Source: Holothuria scabra
Lineage: Eukaryota > Echinodermata > Holothuroidea > Aspidochirotida > Holothuriidae
Reading direction: 5' to 3'
Length of the DNA stretch: 64,000 bases
NCBI GenBank assembly: GCA_037179385.1
Contig: CM074195.1
Coordinates: forward strand, 10,121,787-10,185,786
Shown piece after piece: positions 37,930-52,078 of the stretch. Under the pieces are notes generated by a model. It was not told where the DNA came from and did no database searches. It worked only from the letters and a program-made list of their open reading frames with translations. A program made the position numbers and the translations under genes. Within the stretch, counting starts at the first letter, position 1; the number at the start of each line of letters is the position of its first letter.

Positions 37930-40150
37930 AAGTTCTGAGGAATACTATTTCCGATTGTCCAAGGGGTTGCGATTTCCAAAATTTTCTGAACTCTCCCCAC
38001 TGACTAATGGTGCGCTCCGCTCAGATAGTCTTGCATGCATAGGCGTACTAGGTGGGAAGGCAGGGGCAGACAAAATCTTAAATTCTGGCAGGAATTTGGG
38101 AAAAAATCGGACAGCCACTTGAGTTTCGTTTTTCAGAAAATCCTAAACGTGCCTGAAATTGAAAAAAAAAAAATGTGCGCAAAAAGGAAAGAAACGTCAT
38201 AACCACAGTATAATTTCTATAAAAAAGCAACAAAATTAGAAAAAGTGCTACATATTTGGTGAAAAGCTATATTATTTGTGAGTTTTACTTCAGTCTTTCA
38301 CAACACAATGACCGAAATGGTCGGATAACCAAATTCTTTCAAGCATTTGTCCAAAAAAAAAAATAGAAAGGTACCATAGCCAGAGTAACATAATTACAAA
38401 AACCAAAAAAGATTAAAAACCGGGACACATTTGGGAAGCATGTCGCTTAAAAGAAACAATCGATCTTCAGCCTATTATTTTTTTATATCGTATGCAACAT
38501 AACACCCGAAATGGCCGATTATTTTAATACTCTCAAATCTTTCCCCGAATAACAGAAAACGCTTTGTTCAGAGTTGAATTTTCAGAAAAATAAAAATGAT
38601 AACAAAGATTTGCGACTGATTTGGAAAGATTGTGAAAAAAGTTTTTCCTCAGTCCCGCTTCACACTGCAATCTTGCAAAATATTTGCCCGAAATGGTAAA
38701 ATACTCGGGAGAAGGATGAAAAAAGTTCTAAAATTAATTATACTGACAGAAGGGAGTGCGTTAAGTTGAAGTGTCTACTAGTCTGCCATGTACCCTATCC
38801 CTACAGCCGAAACTCAGGCAACGGTAATGAAATCGGGCCTAGATGTTGTTTTTGGTTACATAAAGATATACTGTAGAAATGTCTTTCCGTAAGTCTTCTT
38901 GAAAATTTATTTACCATCTCGTATACGTGATATATTTTTTCAAAAGGTGTTACTAATAGAAGAACTATTTGTTTGTAGTCGGGAGTTTAGGCAGTCACAT
39001 AGACAATCAATTTAATATGTAATGAATTTAGTCAAGAGTCGCAAAGGAGTAAAATACATTAGCATGTTTTTAATTCCGTTTTATAGTCCCCTTTCCGAAA
39101 AGATACAAGAGAATTTAATTCAATGGTACATTTTATGTGGTAGTTTTCTGATGAAACTAGCAACTGCCTAGATCCTCCTTCTTAGCCTGGAAAATGCCAT
39201 TTCCGGCTGTCTGAGAGCTCCGATTTTCCTAACTTTCTGTACGCTCCGCGTCAGTCAATGGTGGAGCTCCGATTAAATAGTCTTCCTGACAGAATTTTAG
39301 TTTTAAGTGAACATTTTCGCAAACAAAAGTTCAAAATGGCGACTGCTTAGATCCTCTTATAAGCCAAGGAAATGCTGTTTCCGACTGTCTGAAGGGTAAG
39401 ATTTTTCAAAATTTTCTCTATTCTCTGCGCCAACCGATGTTGACGCTCTGCTTGGATAGTTTTTTTTTTTTTTCAGGCAGAACTACATTTTCGGGCAAAA
39501 AATCCGTCCCAAAGTGAAATGCTCCCGTACGCATATTATATTTTCAATCAACGAGATTTCTTGCTGCTCGAGGGGTTGCGAGTTTTTCTGTGTATCCGCT
39601 CAAATTTATGGTAATGTTCCACTTGGATGGTACTTCCTCCAGAACTTCGAAATAATTACTGCTCAGGTTCTGCTTACAAGCCTGAGTACTGCATTTCCGG
39701 CTGTCAACGCTCGACGCAAACTGATGGTGGCGCTCCACTTAGACAGTCTTTTGGATACCATTGTATATTTTAGGCAGATATTTTTTTGTCCCATTCCATA
39801 ACTGAAATGTTGACGTCCATACGCCTAAGCCTGTGTTTAGTCTCTTATGGCGACGTTCTGTAAATAACGTTCAGTACCTGAGACGTAGGCCCCTGTATAT
39901 ATTAAACATGAGTGACATTTTTAATTTTACATTAAGCGGCAATTGTAAGAGGCTATTTTTTTAAAACGTGAAATTTCTACTTAGTGTATACAGTCAGTCC
40001 ACGAAAACCAAAAATATTTGCATCATTTTTTATATTATCCTCATTCAGGAAGCGCCGTTTCCAGCCACCTGGAGGGTTTATAAAGTCAAAATTTTCTTGT
40101 ACGCTCCACGCCAACTAATAGTGGCGTTCTGCTTAAATAGCCCTGCGAGC
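37930..40150. repeat. Five or six interspersed copies of a ~100-bp motif
   Basis: Copies near 37935, 39185, 39360, 39675 and 40045 share: a gaatgccatttccggctgtc-like block, then aaaattttctgtacgctc, then caactgatggtggcgctcc, then agatagtct. The distances vary, so it is an interspersed series and not a clean tandem. Confidence 0.55.
38175..38730. repeat. Degenerate tandem repeat, about 190 bp, three copies
   Basis: The recurring block (t/c)cagtc.ttt..acaacacaatgaccgaaatgg then ttcaagcatttg-like occurs near 38300, 38500 and 38690, each with the core ccgaaatgg. The copies are strongly diverged. Confidence 0.5.
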
Positions 40151-41092
40151 TTCACCCCCATATTTATCCTTTCCGCCACAACTGACCTGGCCCGCCCCAT
40201 TCTGGCAAATCCTGGATCCGACACTGTAGACCTTCTGTGGAACGCCGTGACCTTTAGTCCTACTCCCTTCGAAAAGTCTGGCTCCTCATATGGACAAGCG
40301 AAACTCCTTTTCTCATCTGTTGTTTTGACTTCCTATGGAAAATACATAGTTTTCATAACCGAATTACTTCCATCATATTTTATAACCCCCCCCCCCAAAA
40401 AAAAAAAAAATAAAAAAAAAAAAAAAAATAATCCAAATGTTTAATATGACTGTTTTATATCTATGGGTCTATGCGTGAATCTGCTTCCTGATCTGTGGCC
40501 TGAAAAACAAAACCTGGGTGCACTTTCTCCAATTTGTTTTGTTGCTCTCATATTGACATTTTATGTTCTTCTACAGTGTATAGTGTTGAAGTCATAGGTG
40601 TGATCCGAAAATGCCACACATACCGCACCCTGAAATATTTACCTGAGTACGCCTTTGTACCTCATTAGTACTTTTCTTTACCTTTCATTTTATGCTTTTT
40701 ATTCCTTATTAAGAAACAGAGAAAATGCAAACTGTCATTAGAAGAACGTTAATTGGTTTTTAAAGGTGCCCGCCTTTTCGTTCGCACAAACTGTCCAGCA
40801 TTTTGATTGGTGGAACTCAAACTTCTTTTATTTAGGCAGTTAGGGCCAGTCAAAGTTTGACAGAGAATTTTAAACGTTTTTTCAGGACTTCTTTGTTTTT
40901 TTCTTTTTAACTGATTATTTACCAGAATCGACATACATTGAAGAAATCTTTCAAGTGATCCATTAATTCTTCAGTGTTAATTACTGGTGGAATGGAATTT
41001 TGTTCTGGGGACAAAATTCCACACAGATGCAAGATACGGTCCAACGTCAGATCATTATGGCAAATCTTTTTTGTAAGTTTTGTGGGGCAGAG

Positions 41093-41396
41093 TTAAAGGG
41101 CCAATCCTCTCCACCAAACTACAATTTTGGTAGGGGAGTACTGAGATCCTCCATTTGCTCAGCTCCTTGATTGACAGCTAATTCAAACAATGCAGAGTAA
41201 CAAACCTTTTATTACACAGCATGAACTGTACTGGGAGTGTTTTGTTAATAAACATTGAGTTTTTCTGTACTCGACTCGAAGCAATCATTTGAGATTGTCT
41301 CAGGATGTGCGTGAATTTCACACCATTGTGGGAGGGGCTTAAGTAAGAAGGTTAGGAGAATTAGTACTGTTTGGGGTGAGAGAAATGGGACTTTAA
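41093..41396. mobile_element. TTAA-bounded MITE, family A, copy 3 (inverted)
   Basis: It is the reverse complement of copies 1 and 2: TTAAAGGGCCAATCCTCTCC at the left, and ACTGTTTGGGGTGAGAG..CTTTAA at the right. Interior landmarks (gagctgagcaa-type motif, gattgacagct, attcaaacaatgcagag) are reversed as expected. Confidence 0.75.
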
Positions 41397-42059
41397 AATG
41401 GTGCCAAATTGTAAAAAACATTGGTTGCATCTTACACAAAAAGCAGAGAGCATAAGGTATAACTCAATGGAACAAATTCGGGAGGTTTACTCAGTTCAGT
41501 GTGTGCTCCGGGCTCGCGCAGATCGGGAAGAAGACTCAACCGCATCAAGAACCATTTACTGGAGATAAGCTTTTTCGCATGATTTATTGACGAACTAAAA
41601 CGCTAACTATCATTGAAATCTGCGCTTTAGGACTGCTTGTAAGGACACCTCACCCAAATCGACATCAATGCATGCCCGTAGTCGGACACTGAAGGGATGG
41701 GGTGGGGGTCAAGAAGTTCCAAGGGGGCGAAAAAGTCCATTGGCAAGGTACGGTACACTAAAATGCCCAAAGCCTTTACCGCACGTTTCGATCTTCTACT
41801 AGAAATATTCTCTCCGTCCCTACCTCTCATATACATTAAAGGGGCTCATTGAGCTGAAATCTATAATTAATGAGTGTTAAAGGATCGCTACCACATGACA
41901 CTGCTTATAGTTAGCATAATAAGTCAAGTTTCATGTCCAATTGTTACCGGGTTACTGAAAAAGTTAATATTTAAATTTTGTAGCGTCCTGACTTGCAACG
42001 GTTTTGTGCATAGTTTGACAAAGCGTCTGGTCACGAATTTTGAAAACAGAACTAAACCT

Positions 42060-42235
42060 GAAAGTATTTACTCACAGAACAGTTATTGGTATGAAGAATA
42101 AGGGTTGTCTAAGTTTGACCATTTTCCGTTGGTATGTGGAGAAAGCTTGACTGCCTTTTGTAGAATTTCATCTCAACGAACTCGATGAGTCGCTTTAAAC
42201 TGATTTTGCAGCAGTTTTGTTAGAATTCATGACAT
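42060..42235. repeat. Dispersed repeat, family F, copy 2
   Basis: The counterpart of 15335-15500: tatttactcacagaacagtt, tttgaccattttccgttggt, ctcgatgagtcgctttaaac. Confidence 0.45.
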
Positions 42236-42779
42236 CGTTCTTATTCAGCACCTCTGCTAACAATATTGCCATGAAGCCCCGGCCTATTCCAGTAGATATT
42301 TATTGTCTTGCTTTTTGTGCACTCGGTTTGAGTCGGAGTCTGCATGTCCGAGTTTATTTGCAGACCGTTCCGGGTCAATGCCAATACGATGTGACTTCCC
42401 GTACCGGGTAAATTCCGTTTCCAGACAGTGACTGGCACTTCCCCGGAAATGACCCTTGTCCGAAATTGATATTTGCAGCTCCAGTGCTGCAGATGATGTC
42501 GAACCTCAATTCCAAAAGTGTTTGCAATGCAAGGCTAGAGTTTTAGGTGTGGATTAATGGAACCAAAATCTCCTCGCAATTCGACAATTGTGTTTGCCTG
42601 TGAAGGTGACTCGTGTTTTTTAGGCTAAAGTGAAGCCCCAGTTTTGAAGAAGAGCAAATTGAGCTGTTTGAAGGGGGTAAAGATGGGGGGGGGGGGATCC
42701 GCCAATAGGTCACGTATTCTAGTGTCGTTAGTCAATTAAATTGGGAAAGTAAATGATTGGGATACCTAAGCTCATGACT

Positions 42780-43080
42780 AAAAGATGTAGGCAGTGCTAC
42801 GGGGGGGGGGGGGCAAGAGGGGCATTTGCCCACCCCGATTTTGTCTTTGTTAGGAGTTGGGTAAAAGGGGAAAGATAAATAATATGCCTTTCAAGAGACT
42901 AAATTTTTCATCCAGAGATTTGCTAAATCTCAGAACTTCTTGGTTCCCCAGGACCCTCACCACACGGAGTGGAAGCTGTGAGCTTGATTTTGCGCTTCGC
43001 TAGAAAATTTTGCCGTCCAAACATTATAGTTTGCCTTCAGTTTGCACAGCAATTTTGACATTCTGGCGACATCACTGGTT
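42780..43080. repeat. Dispersed G/C-run repeat, copy 2
   Basis: A run of 14 G near 42800, then gcatttgcccaccccg, aaaattttgccgtccaaaca and tttgacattctggcgaca, parallel to 16590-16890. Open frames on the minus strand here are not recognisable proteins. Confidence 0.4.
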
Positions 43081-45554
43081 GTATGGGAAAGGGCATAAAG
43101 AAATTTGAAGAAAATATGTTCGAGATGAGAGCCTAACTGATGGGATCGAGAGTTAACCTGGTCAAGAGTATATGAAGGAAGTTCCAAGCGAGGGGACGTC
43201 TCCCTTGCGAAAAAGTTTTGCTTTGGAAAGAGGGTCGATATTCTAAACGATGTAATGCTTGACATTTTTGAAGGAGGCGAGCAACTGTTTTACCCTGCCT
43301 GTATTTGGCACTGAGGGTGTGGCGAGGTAAACCACTGCATAACCGGATTGCTACTTTCCTTTTATTCAAGTCCCCCCCCCCCCCCGACTCTTCGGCAAAG
43401 GGCCGTTCGGCGAAACCAAACTATAAAATGCTTCCCAAAGAAGCTAGACGTCCACTGAACAACACTTGACCAACCTCACGGCCCTCAGACCATTAATATC
43501 ACTGGTCTGTCCATTTATGGTTCCATTCTAGACTGTATAGAAGGAAGAGATACTACACATGATCTCAGCCAAAATGTCGAAAACTACACTCCTTACTTAA
43601 AAGAGTTCTTCTATTTTCAACTCCTAAAATTCAAACCGTTTCACCAGAAACGAGCTACCGTCTATCTTTGTAGGGTATAATTATTTTATAGATATAGCTG
43701 ACCCTGCAAGATACGGTTTATCCATTATGGAACACAAGGGCAGTGAATGTTCTACATTTTCCCCTGTGCCCCTTCCTACCCTCCAGCCAGTTCCCCCTTT
43801 TATTTCCAACTTTAAAAATGACAAAGAAATTCCAAAGTAACCTTTTCCTGCGTTGATAGAGTGTATTTTCTTTTACCGACTTTTTACAACATTTAACAAC
43901 TTGCACAATGTGCTGTTTCACATACAAAACTGTGAAGAAACAAAATTAGCTAAAAAAAGAAAAAAAAAATCTGCTGGAGGTAGGCTGGAATAGAGATTTT
44001 TAAAGGAGCCGAGTACACAAGTGACATTGTTAAGAAAAACATTGTTTCATTTAAAGCATATTCGACATATTGCTAATTCATACCTCTTTAAACTTTTCTA
44101 CAGCTATTTAAAATGAAGAATCAACACTTGAAATCAGGGGCTTTTGAACCTTCTCAAACTTAAAAAACAATAGACTCATTCATGTTTACAAACACATGAT
44201 GTCATGGTTGCTTGGCAACAGAACTGATGAGATACCCCTACATTTTGTCACGATGAAATGTAGACTCTAATTCGTCTCAATCCTCCTTGATTCTATGAAA
44301 AAGTTCAGTGCCAGCCAAGATGTGCAGCAACCATGAGATAAGCAGTTTCAAAAGGGGGGTGGGGTGGGGATTATCCCAGATCCCCACTTCCCCCTCCCTG
44401 CTCCCTCCCCTTCCCCTCCCCCTTCCCTTCCCTCCCCTGTAAATCCAAAGGGCACAAAGCTGTACAGATGTATTTGATGCTCCACAATTTTGATAAAACT
44501 GACATTTCTACACGCTTTCCCCTTGATATTATTAAACTTGATCATTTTATCATATGACAGAAGAAATAAATTCTCCATGATACAAAATTTTGGGCATGTT
44601 TCAACTTTTTATCAAATGAAATATGGAAGTGGTTTTTTAATTCCAACAGTGATTATAGACAAATCTGAGCAGCTAGTGGAGTCAGTCATTACTGTGTCCA
44701 TCAGTCTTAAGTTGTCTTCAATTCATTGCCTACATGCAGTTTTAATCCCGAATATTCAATCAAATTGAGTCAATCAAGAGGTATTTTAGTGTTCAACCAT
44801 CCATAATACAGGTACAGTGAGCAAAGAATCTGAAAGATTATAAAGCTGATGGACCCCAGTTTTACCTGACTTCATCGGACCATCACTTTACTGTTTGCAT
44901 TCATCTATAGTATCTCCAGCTAAAACTAGTTTGTTCTTTGATTTTCATGGTTACCATGCCAGAACACTAAATAGAGATCCTTGCTAGTCGGGAATAAATC
45001 CAAAATTGAAATAAGACTCAAATGCCTTTAGGTAAACAATGATTTTTGCTAAGACATGAGATTCCTGTAAAATTTTTGAAAATAATATGTTGGCATTCAT
45101 ATTTGTAATTTTCATACACCACTATTTTCAACCAAGTCATAATGAAATGTTAGTTCAAGATAGTTGAGTTCCTTGGAATATCTTATACATTAAAAATTTT
45201 TGCTCCTGTCAATTTAAAAAGAAGCAATGAATATTGAAAAAAAAACTTGTGATGGTAGAAGGAGCTACATACTAATCAGACATACTTTTCAATGAAAGAT
45301 AAAAAAGAAAATTCCGATGAAACTGGTGAAATTGTTGCCTTGCAGCAAACATGTCTAGACGAAATTAATGAAAAAGAGGATGTGTTTGTCATAAAGTGTT
45401 ATCGAAGTAAACGTAGGCCAAACTAAAAATGAAGCTACCAAACAAATACAGATAAAGGTTTTCTGTAGTCTTTAAGAGGGTTAGTTTGAATTAATCTCCT
45501 TAGCTTTTTTTGTTCTTATTTTTAATTTTGCAACAAATGATAAAAGGTCGGAGT

Positions 45555-45835
45555 CATGGGCGTCCGCAGAAAAAAAGTCAGGGGGGGCAAAATTTCTAGG
45601 AGGGGGCAAAACCTCCAATTCACCATGAATTTACACAAAGCATGCGAAAATTTCAGCCCAAAATCCCTTCCAGATGGCCGGAAATGGCATTTCTAAGGCC
45701 TATTTTTCGCATAGAAACTTGGAAAACACGTTTTGTTCAGGTTTTTGCTTTGATTTTTATACGTTTTTTCAATTTTTTGATTTTCCGGGGGGGGGGGCAC
45801 TTGCCCCCCCTTGCCCATACCTGCGGACACCCATG
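45555..45835. mobile_element. 281-bp MITE with 8-bp TSD, copy 2
   Basis: Termini are CATGGGCGTCCGCAG and CTGCGGACACCCATG, flanked by GTCGGAGT (45547-45554) and GTCAGAGT (45836-45843). The interior is collinear with copy 1, for example cttggaaaacacgtttt and tttgctttgatttttatacg. Confidence 0.85.
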
Positions 45836-46815
45836 GTCAGAGTCTTTTTTTAAAGAAGCATAATTTATTCTTACAAACACATCCAAGACAATTACTTCAA
45901 CAGGGTAGGCACTTGGGCCCTGAATATGTCATATTTGACTGACAAAGTAGAAAGTACTTTGCTGTTAAATGTCAACAGCATTACACAAATGGGGAGGGGG
46001 CTCCAGCTAGAACCCCTACACCCCTGTCCCCAGTCATGTATGCCTATGCTTCATACAATCTAACTTTTCCAAAATATGAAGCTGCATCCTTAGATTTTTG
46101 CAGAGAAAAGATTTAAAAATCAAAAGTTTTCTACTAATACTTTTGATATCCTTGAAGTGACAAAACATTTTCCAAATATTATTAATTTTTAATATTTTTG
46201 TGCCCTTGAGTTTTCACTTTGGTCACTTTATGAGGTTATCTGGAAAGGTGCCCTAAAGTATACAACTCAGATTATGACACTATATGTTATCACTCCAAAA
46301 TTAGTCCTCAAACGTTTCTTCTGGATAAGAACAATGTCTCTTTATGTAGTTTCAAGCTTAGTAGTAAAAGCAAAGAAGGGCAGAAGCATCCAATTTCAAG
46401 CTTCTTTTGAGGGGAAAGGGGGGGGGGAACTGTATGTGAGAAATAAATACTAGCTTTTACATGTGTCCACAAAACTTATTTTAAACTTTTAACCTAAATT
46501 CTTCTAGTACTTCCAAATCGTGCAATTATAAATATAAAAAGGTACTTTACACTTAGTGCTCTAAGGGAACTCTAAAGGAACAAACAAATTCACTGTTTCT
46601 ATGTATTTGAGAACCAAAACTGATCCTATGTTAAACACACGAATGAATAAAATTAATAAACCTGGAGGACACAATCCAGATTTGAATACAAAATTATTTC
46701 CTTTTCAAAAAGTTTCAAGTGCCATTTTCCAGTAAGAGGACAATTTTAACGCACACATACATAACAATATATTCAGATTCAGCATTCTCAATTTTTGTTT
46801 ACTAGAAAATAAGGG

Positions 46816-47010
46816 TAGTTAGTTAGATGGGATTTAATGACACACCAACATGAATGTGTTATGAAGTGTCAGTCAGCTCGATAAAAAGTTCAAAGTAAAT
46901 TCATTTCAAGTATGATTCGAGTGCAAGGTAAGTTTCCCTTTAGTCACCTATTATGGCAGGCGGGAAATACCATGGGCGTATTCTACATCCCCCAACCCAC
47001 AGCGGGCAGG
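46816..47010 (-). repeat. SINE-like repeat, copy 2
   Basis: Begins tagttagttagatgggatt and shares with copy 1 (123-520) gatttaatgaca..caacatga, the ttccctttagtcacct block, and the gggaaataccatgggcgtat block with its C-rich end. The right end is lost or diverged after about 47010. Confidence 0.6.
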
Positions 47011-47939
47011 AAATGAGGGGAATAAGAACTACATCATTTACCATTACCTATAAAATTGCACGCAGGGGATTATGGGATTGGGCAATGAAAAGGGTGATTA
47101 GAGGAAAAGAGCAGCAGACAGGCACCTTTATGAGTAATTTTCTACCCCCTTTTCCAGATATCACAGATCACATTTGAGGTAAATTTGGCATCTTAAATTT
47201 TACACAACCTAATACAATTGAACTTCAAGAAATTAGATCAGTAGTTAATATTTAAACCTTTAGGTTACAGTAAACCTTGTATGCTCATTGCACAAACCAG
47301 GAAATTACATATAGTACTACATGTTTATGGTACTGAATACAGCGTGATGAAAACTAAACTGCTGGTATTAAATAAAAAATACTTTTCAGATTGACACCTT
47401 TTAATCTATGTCATATTAACATCTCAATTTTTCTACCTAGAATGAAATTAATCACTCAGAATAAATCTCTCTTGATTAATAAACCTGACATATATATTTT
47501 AATTTTATATAACTTACATTAAAACGGTGTTAAGTACAAAATGCTGCAATTTTAAATGTGATAGAATACATGACTTCCTACAAGATTAAAACACTGACTA
47601 TAAGACCTGTTTCTGGCTACTAATCATTACTTACTTTTTCCTTCCAAAAATGCAAAACTTAACTACAGTACTTTCATTCTGTTTTCACGGTTGACACCTA
47701 CCACAGACACCAAACTTTCAACATGAAATAACATAAAAGTGAGCAGAAATCCCAGTTAAAATCATTTCACATTTAATAATACTTAACTAAACATTACTTG
47801 ACAACCAGTTACTATGACAACACTGTAATTTTTTAACAAGCTAATGCTTATGAAATTATCTCAAACAATATCTGAGAATTAACTACGGTTCACAGATGTA
47901 CCCCTCAATTTTTTGTGTTACAGGCAAAACAACTTTAAC

Positions 47940-48265
47940 TGACAAAAGAAAATGTTGGGGGCAATAACTTTGCACAAAGCTTGAAACTGAGAGCAAAGAT
48001 GAAGCTCCTGTGGGTCGGATCCAGGGGAAAACCCCATGTGGGGGTCCACAGGACAAAGCCACAGTCGTTCTGAGATTCTGGCATATCTTTGAGTGAAAAA
48101 TTAAGCATCTGGAGGTATTTACTCATTATTTCTGCAGTTGACCTAAATTCTAACTAACCTAACTTGGGGGGGGGGGGGAGGGGGCAAAAAAAGTGGGGCA
48201 AAGGAAAAAATCTGAGAGGGCAAAGGCCTCCTCTTGCCACCAAGACCCCTGAAGCACTGCCACTG
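47940..48265. repeat. Dispersed G-rich repeat, family D, copy 2
   Basis: Related to 12480-12820. It shares ctgcagttgacctaa, a run of 12-13 G and ggggcaaaggaaaaaat. Non-coding. Confidence 0.4.
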
Positions 48266-51200
48266 TTTGTGTTTAAGCTTACATAAAACAAGTTCCAATT
48301 TCAGAATGAATTTCCAAAATCCATGTTCTTTCATTCCTATCATGAAATACAACCACTATTCATTTCTTTTGGTATGTAAAGTGAAAAATACTGTTTTCCC
48401 ATACCCCACAACTATTTACCACTGAAGTTGTTACTCGTTAGCACTTACTCAAAAAGGCGGCAGAAATGTGTGATGTAGCACATGGAACGCTGTCCATTTT
48501 TGTAATGGGAAATGTATTTTGAAAATAGACTTTGTTATAACTTTTTGCTGCTTAATACTCTAAATTTTGAAACCTTGCTTGATTACATGTAACTGCTGAT
48601 TGTGCACAAACTTCAGCCAAGTCGTGGGTACATTTCAAAACCACAAGCGTGCAAGCACCAGACATTCAAAATCAGCCTGGGGACATCGAACATCGAAACT
48701 ATCATTTTCGTGCATGGAATCGCAACAGCCCATAACATAAAACAAAAATAACCAAATGATTTGGGTATATGTGAAATTGTGAAGTTAAACTTGAAAAAAA
48801 AATTGCAAGTGATACTTATATTTTAAAAAATTTGATAAAAACCATCTCCCTTCACATTGACCTAGTTAAATCTTCCAAGAACACTTATTTCGCTCCGTTT
48901 ACAACATCTGTTCTTACAACTAGCTAACATTACAATGAGTACAGCTAACCTTTGTGTTACATAATTCTAGCCTACACGAAAAGCTACACATAACCATGAA
49001 AAAGTGCAAACCGAGGTCATTATATTTGATTCACTCCAACGCATTCTTAATATCAGGCACCAATTTGACACCATTCTTTTCTTATTTTCAGTTTGAATAC
49101 ATAAAATATTTAGACATTGATTTAAATAAGCAAACCGTGCATAAAAGCAGGGAATATTTTTACACACAAGTCTGTTTTTTCAAGGTTGGTGTTAAACTCC
49201 ACTAGTATCTGGATGCAACTGATTTGAAACATTGACATCTATTATAAGGATGAACTCAATAACAACCATGTCATGAGTTTTATTTTTTCAATAGTAATGT
49301 AAAAGAGATTTTGTTCAAGTTTTCATAACAGTTATATTTTTACTGTGAAATAAAGACAATAATTTTACAATGGATCAAAAGGGTAAGATGTCAGTGAAGG
49401 CAATTTTGTTTGCATAATTATGTATGATGTGCTAAAACCATTTCAAATGTTGTCCTTTGTATATTGAACACTTCCCAAGGAGATGGCTGGGGATTCTTTG
49501 ACATTGCCAAGAATGAATGAATATTCATTTAGATTAAGTAATAACCTTCTATTGGTCCATTACAGTCAGGTGACCATGCATTATCTTGCAATAAACTCAC
49601 AATAACGGATAAGCACACTTATCTTAGGCTACCGCATTTTACTCAGGATTGTACTGATTAAATGTGGTTATTTACAAAGAAAAAAGTCATTTCCCTTTGT
49701 TATTTTAAATCAAAATATTGTGTATATGAATAGAAAAGATTAAAAATGTATGGACCTGTGCTTTAGGCTAAGATAGGATAATGGACCGTCTTCGGTGGTT
49801 CATCCTTCAATTTAACACTCCCCCTTACCCATGTTATGTGCACCAATACTTTTTACCCATGACTGTGAGGCTAGCAAATTTTGGAGAGGGGTGGTCACCA
49901 AATAGTCAACTGAGTAAATGCAATTGTCCAAAGCTAGTAAGGCAGCATCCCCCCCCCCCCCCCCCGACCATAAGCCCCTTTCCGCCAATACCAGGAAACA
50001 AAATGTCCTTTTTCACAAGTATAACTTCTTCTAGAGAAGCCATGCTTTGTAAGAACACTTCTTCTACTACATCTATTTTGCAGGAGAGCAGTGTGCAAAC
50101 ATGAAAGACTGATATCACACAATATATCACAAGAAATTGTCATGATGTTACCATAGTAACAAGACAACCCAGTTGTCAAGAAACAGGAAAATGAATTATT
50201 CAATTTCATGTGACTTTTTCTTTCTTTCTTTTGGAAGGCAATCCATCAATACTTATGATGACAACAGCAAATTTGCTATCTCCATTTTTCATGGACCAAA
50301 TTTCTTTTCTCATTCCAAACTTTAAACATGAGATGGACTTATATGAAGACTTTTGCAAGGACTTAAAATGAAACAGCCAACATCTTAAACAATGTCATAA
50401 GACACCAGACAGTCTTCTGAGAAATGTCAAATTAACAAGAACAAAGTCAGCCAATGAGAGCTAGAATACAATTTCCTTGGTTCAATTACCTTATCTATGA
50501 CAGTTTCACTTGACATTAACATCAACAGTATGTTTGGCAACCATGGCAAAAAGAATCAACACTTCCTGGTAAACCTGCAGGGCTAAAAATAAACAACAGT
50601 CATGGCTGTTGGGCCTTTACCAATGGCCATGGTCCCCTTAGGAAATGTCCTATGAAATAACATACACCTTTAGTCAAATTCTGTGTTGACTGTGCCCATT
50701 TTCAAGATTAACTCAAGCCCATTGGCCTGTCTTACTTCAACCACCGAACTTTTCATAAATCAAAAATGTTTTAATATGACCAAAAAACTTTCCCGACAAG
50801 AAACTTCCTCATCCAAAATGCAGACCTTTTCTGTAAATGAGCCAGGAGAGCTTCCTGTGGATCATCAGTCCCTGGCCTAATATTGCTAACTTAGATGGCT
50901 CCAGTTCAAGAAATGAGGTGTGAATTTCACCTCTGATGATACAAGCAGCTAGAAGTTCAACACAAGAATTTTGTAGGAGTGCAAGCATTAATTCCAAATG
51001 TTCTGCAATGGGTGGGATTTATTCAAATATCAGATCATCCCTGCTTCAAAAATTTAGACTCTCAGAAAGGAAAAATAAATGCATCCATCTTCGGATGGAT
51101 TTTTGTTACAACTCTTAATACTAAGGATCATGTTCAGTCAGCTCAGACTACTTACTGAATAAAGCATGAAGGGGCTCTCCACTAATGTGTGTTTTAGAAA

Positions 51201-52072
51201 AACATTCTACAATTAAATTTATAAACCAGAAAAGCTGACTAGCATATTTTTTTTCACTCAATGGACAAGTCCAAGAGTCAATTAGCAAATACTATTGGTG
51301 CTTCTTCAATAAGCACTCCAATGCCATCAGTTTGCCAAAAAAAAATAAATTTTTGCATCAAAAATCCTCCCATTACTGTTTTCTGATCCACACACTACAT
51401 GTAGCTATATTTACAATCCTATCCAGTACTACATACTACAGACACTTACCTTTTTAAAAAAAAAAACTACCTTAATCCTGCCCTTACAAAGATAATGCAA
51501 GCATTTCTTTTTATATCTCCCCCCCCCCTTCCACACTTAACTGAGACCTGTTGTGCATCTGGCTTGTAAAGGTATTCAATTCTACAAATGTAAATAGTAC
51601 CCTACAACAACAATAAATTTAGAGTATGCAGACTCACTTGTTAACTTAACATTTCTTCAGGCTACCAAACACCATTGTGCGATCACCACTAGCTTTGTAA
51701 TACAGTACTGCTTAGCATGAATATTCATGAATAACAACTTCTCATTTAAATAAAGCATGACCTCTGATCTGAATACCACTAGAGATATATTGAATACCAC
51801 TGGAAACCATTGCAGGGGTCACTATGGTGAGCCTAAGAGCACCTGTTAAAATTTACCTCTTGTTGTGAATACAATAACTATAAGCCTATCATGATTGCAA
51901 GAACACACACCTTTCACACTTAATACCACTACACTCAAAAACATTGGACAAGAATCATCCTGTTACATTACAAACTCACGAGTGAACATTTATGAATAAT
52001 ATAATGAACTGCGGCTAAATACCTATCTGACTCAGAAGTGCAAGGACAGTCCAAATGTTGGATGAGTAGTAG

Positions 52073-52078
52073 TTTATT
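52073..52078 (-). terminator. Candidate polyadenylation signal of PIK3CA
   Basis: AATAAA on the minus strand, about 570 bp past the stop codon; the nearest perfect hexamer I see. Inferred from position only. Confidence 0.3.

Larger units (their letters stand above)
37628..40228. mobile_element. Decayed repeat-rich element, about 2.6 kb
   Basis: The left edge ccaggggcggatttaggggg and the right edge caaatcctggatccgacact are an imperfect inverted pair. The interior consists of two families of degenerate internal repeats (separate entries). No transposase frame was recognised. Confidence 0.4.

Noticed and set aside
39968..40444. 158-codon plus-strand frame ending in a Lys-rich tail
   Set aside because: It crosses the right edge of the decayed 2.6-kb element and runs into a poly-A tract. 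This is a repeat artefact.
42957..43369. Overlapping minus-strand frames of 78 and 102 codons as a gene
   Set aside because: They overlap a dispersed repeat that also occurs at 16.6-16.9 kb, and the two frames conflict.
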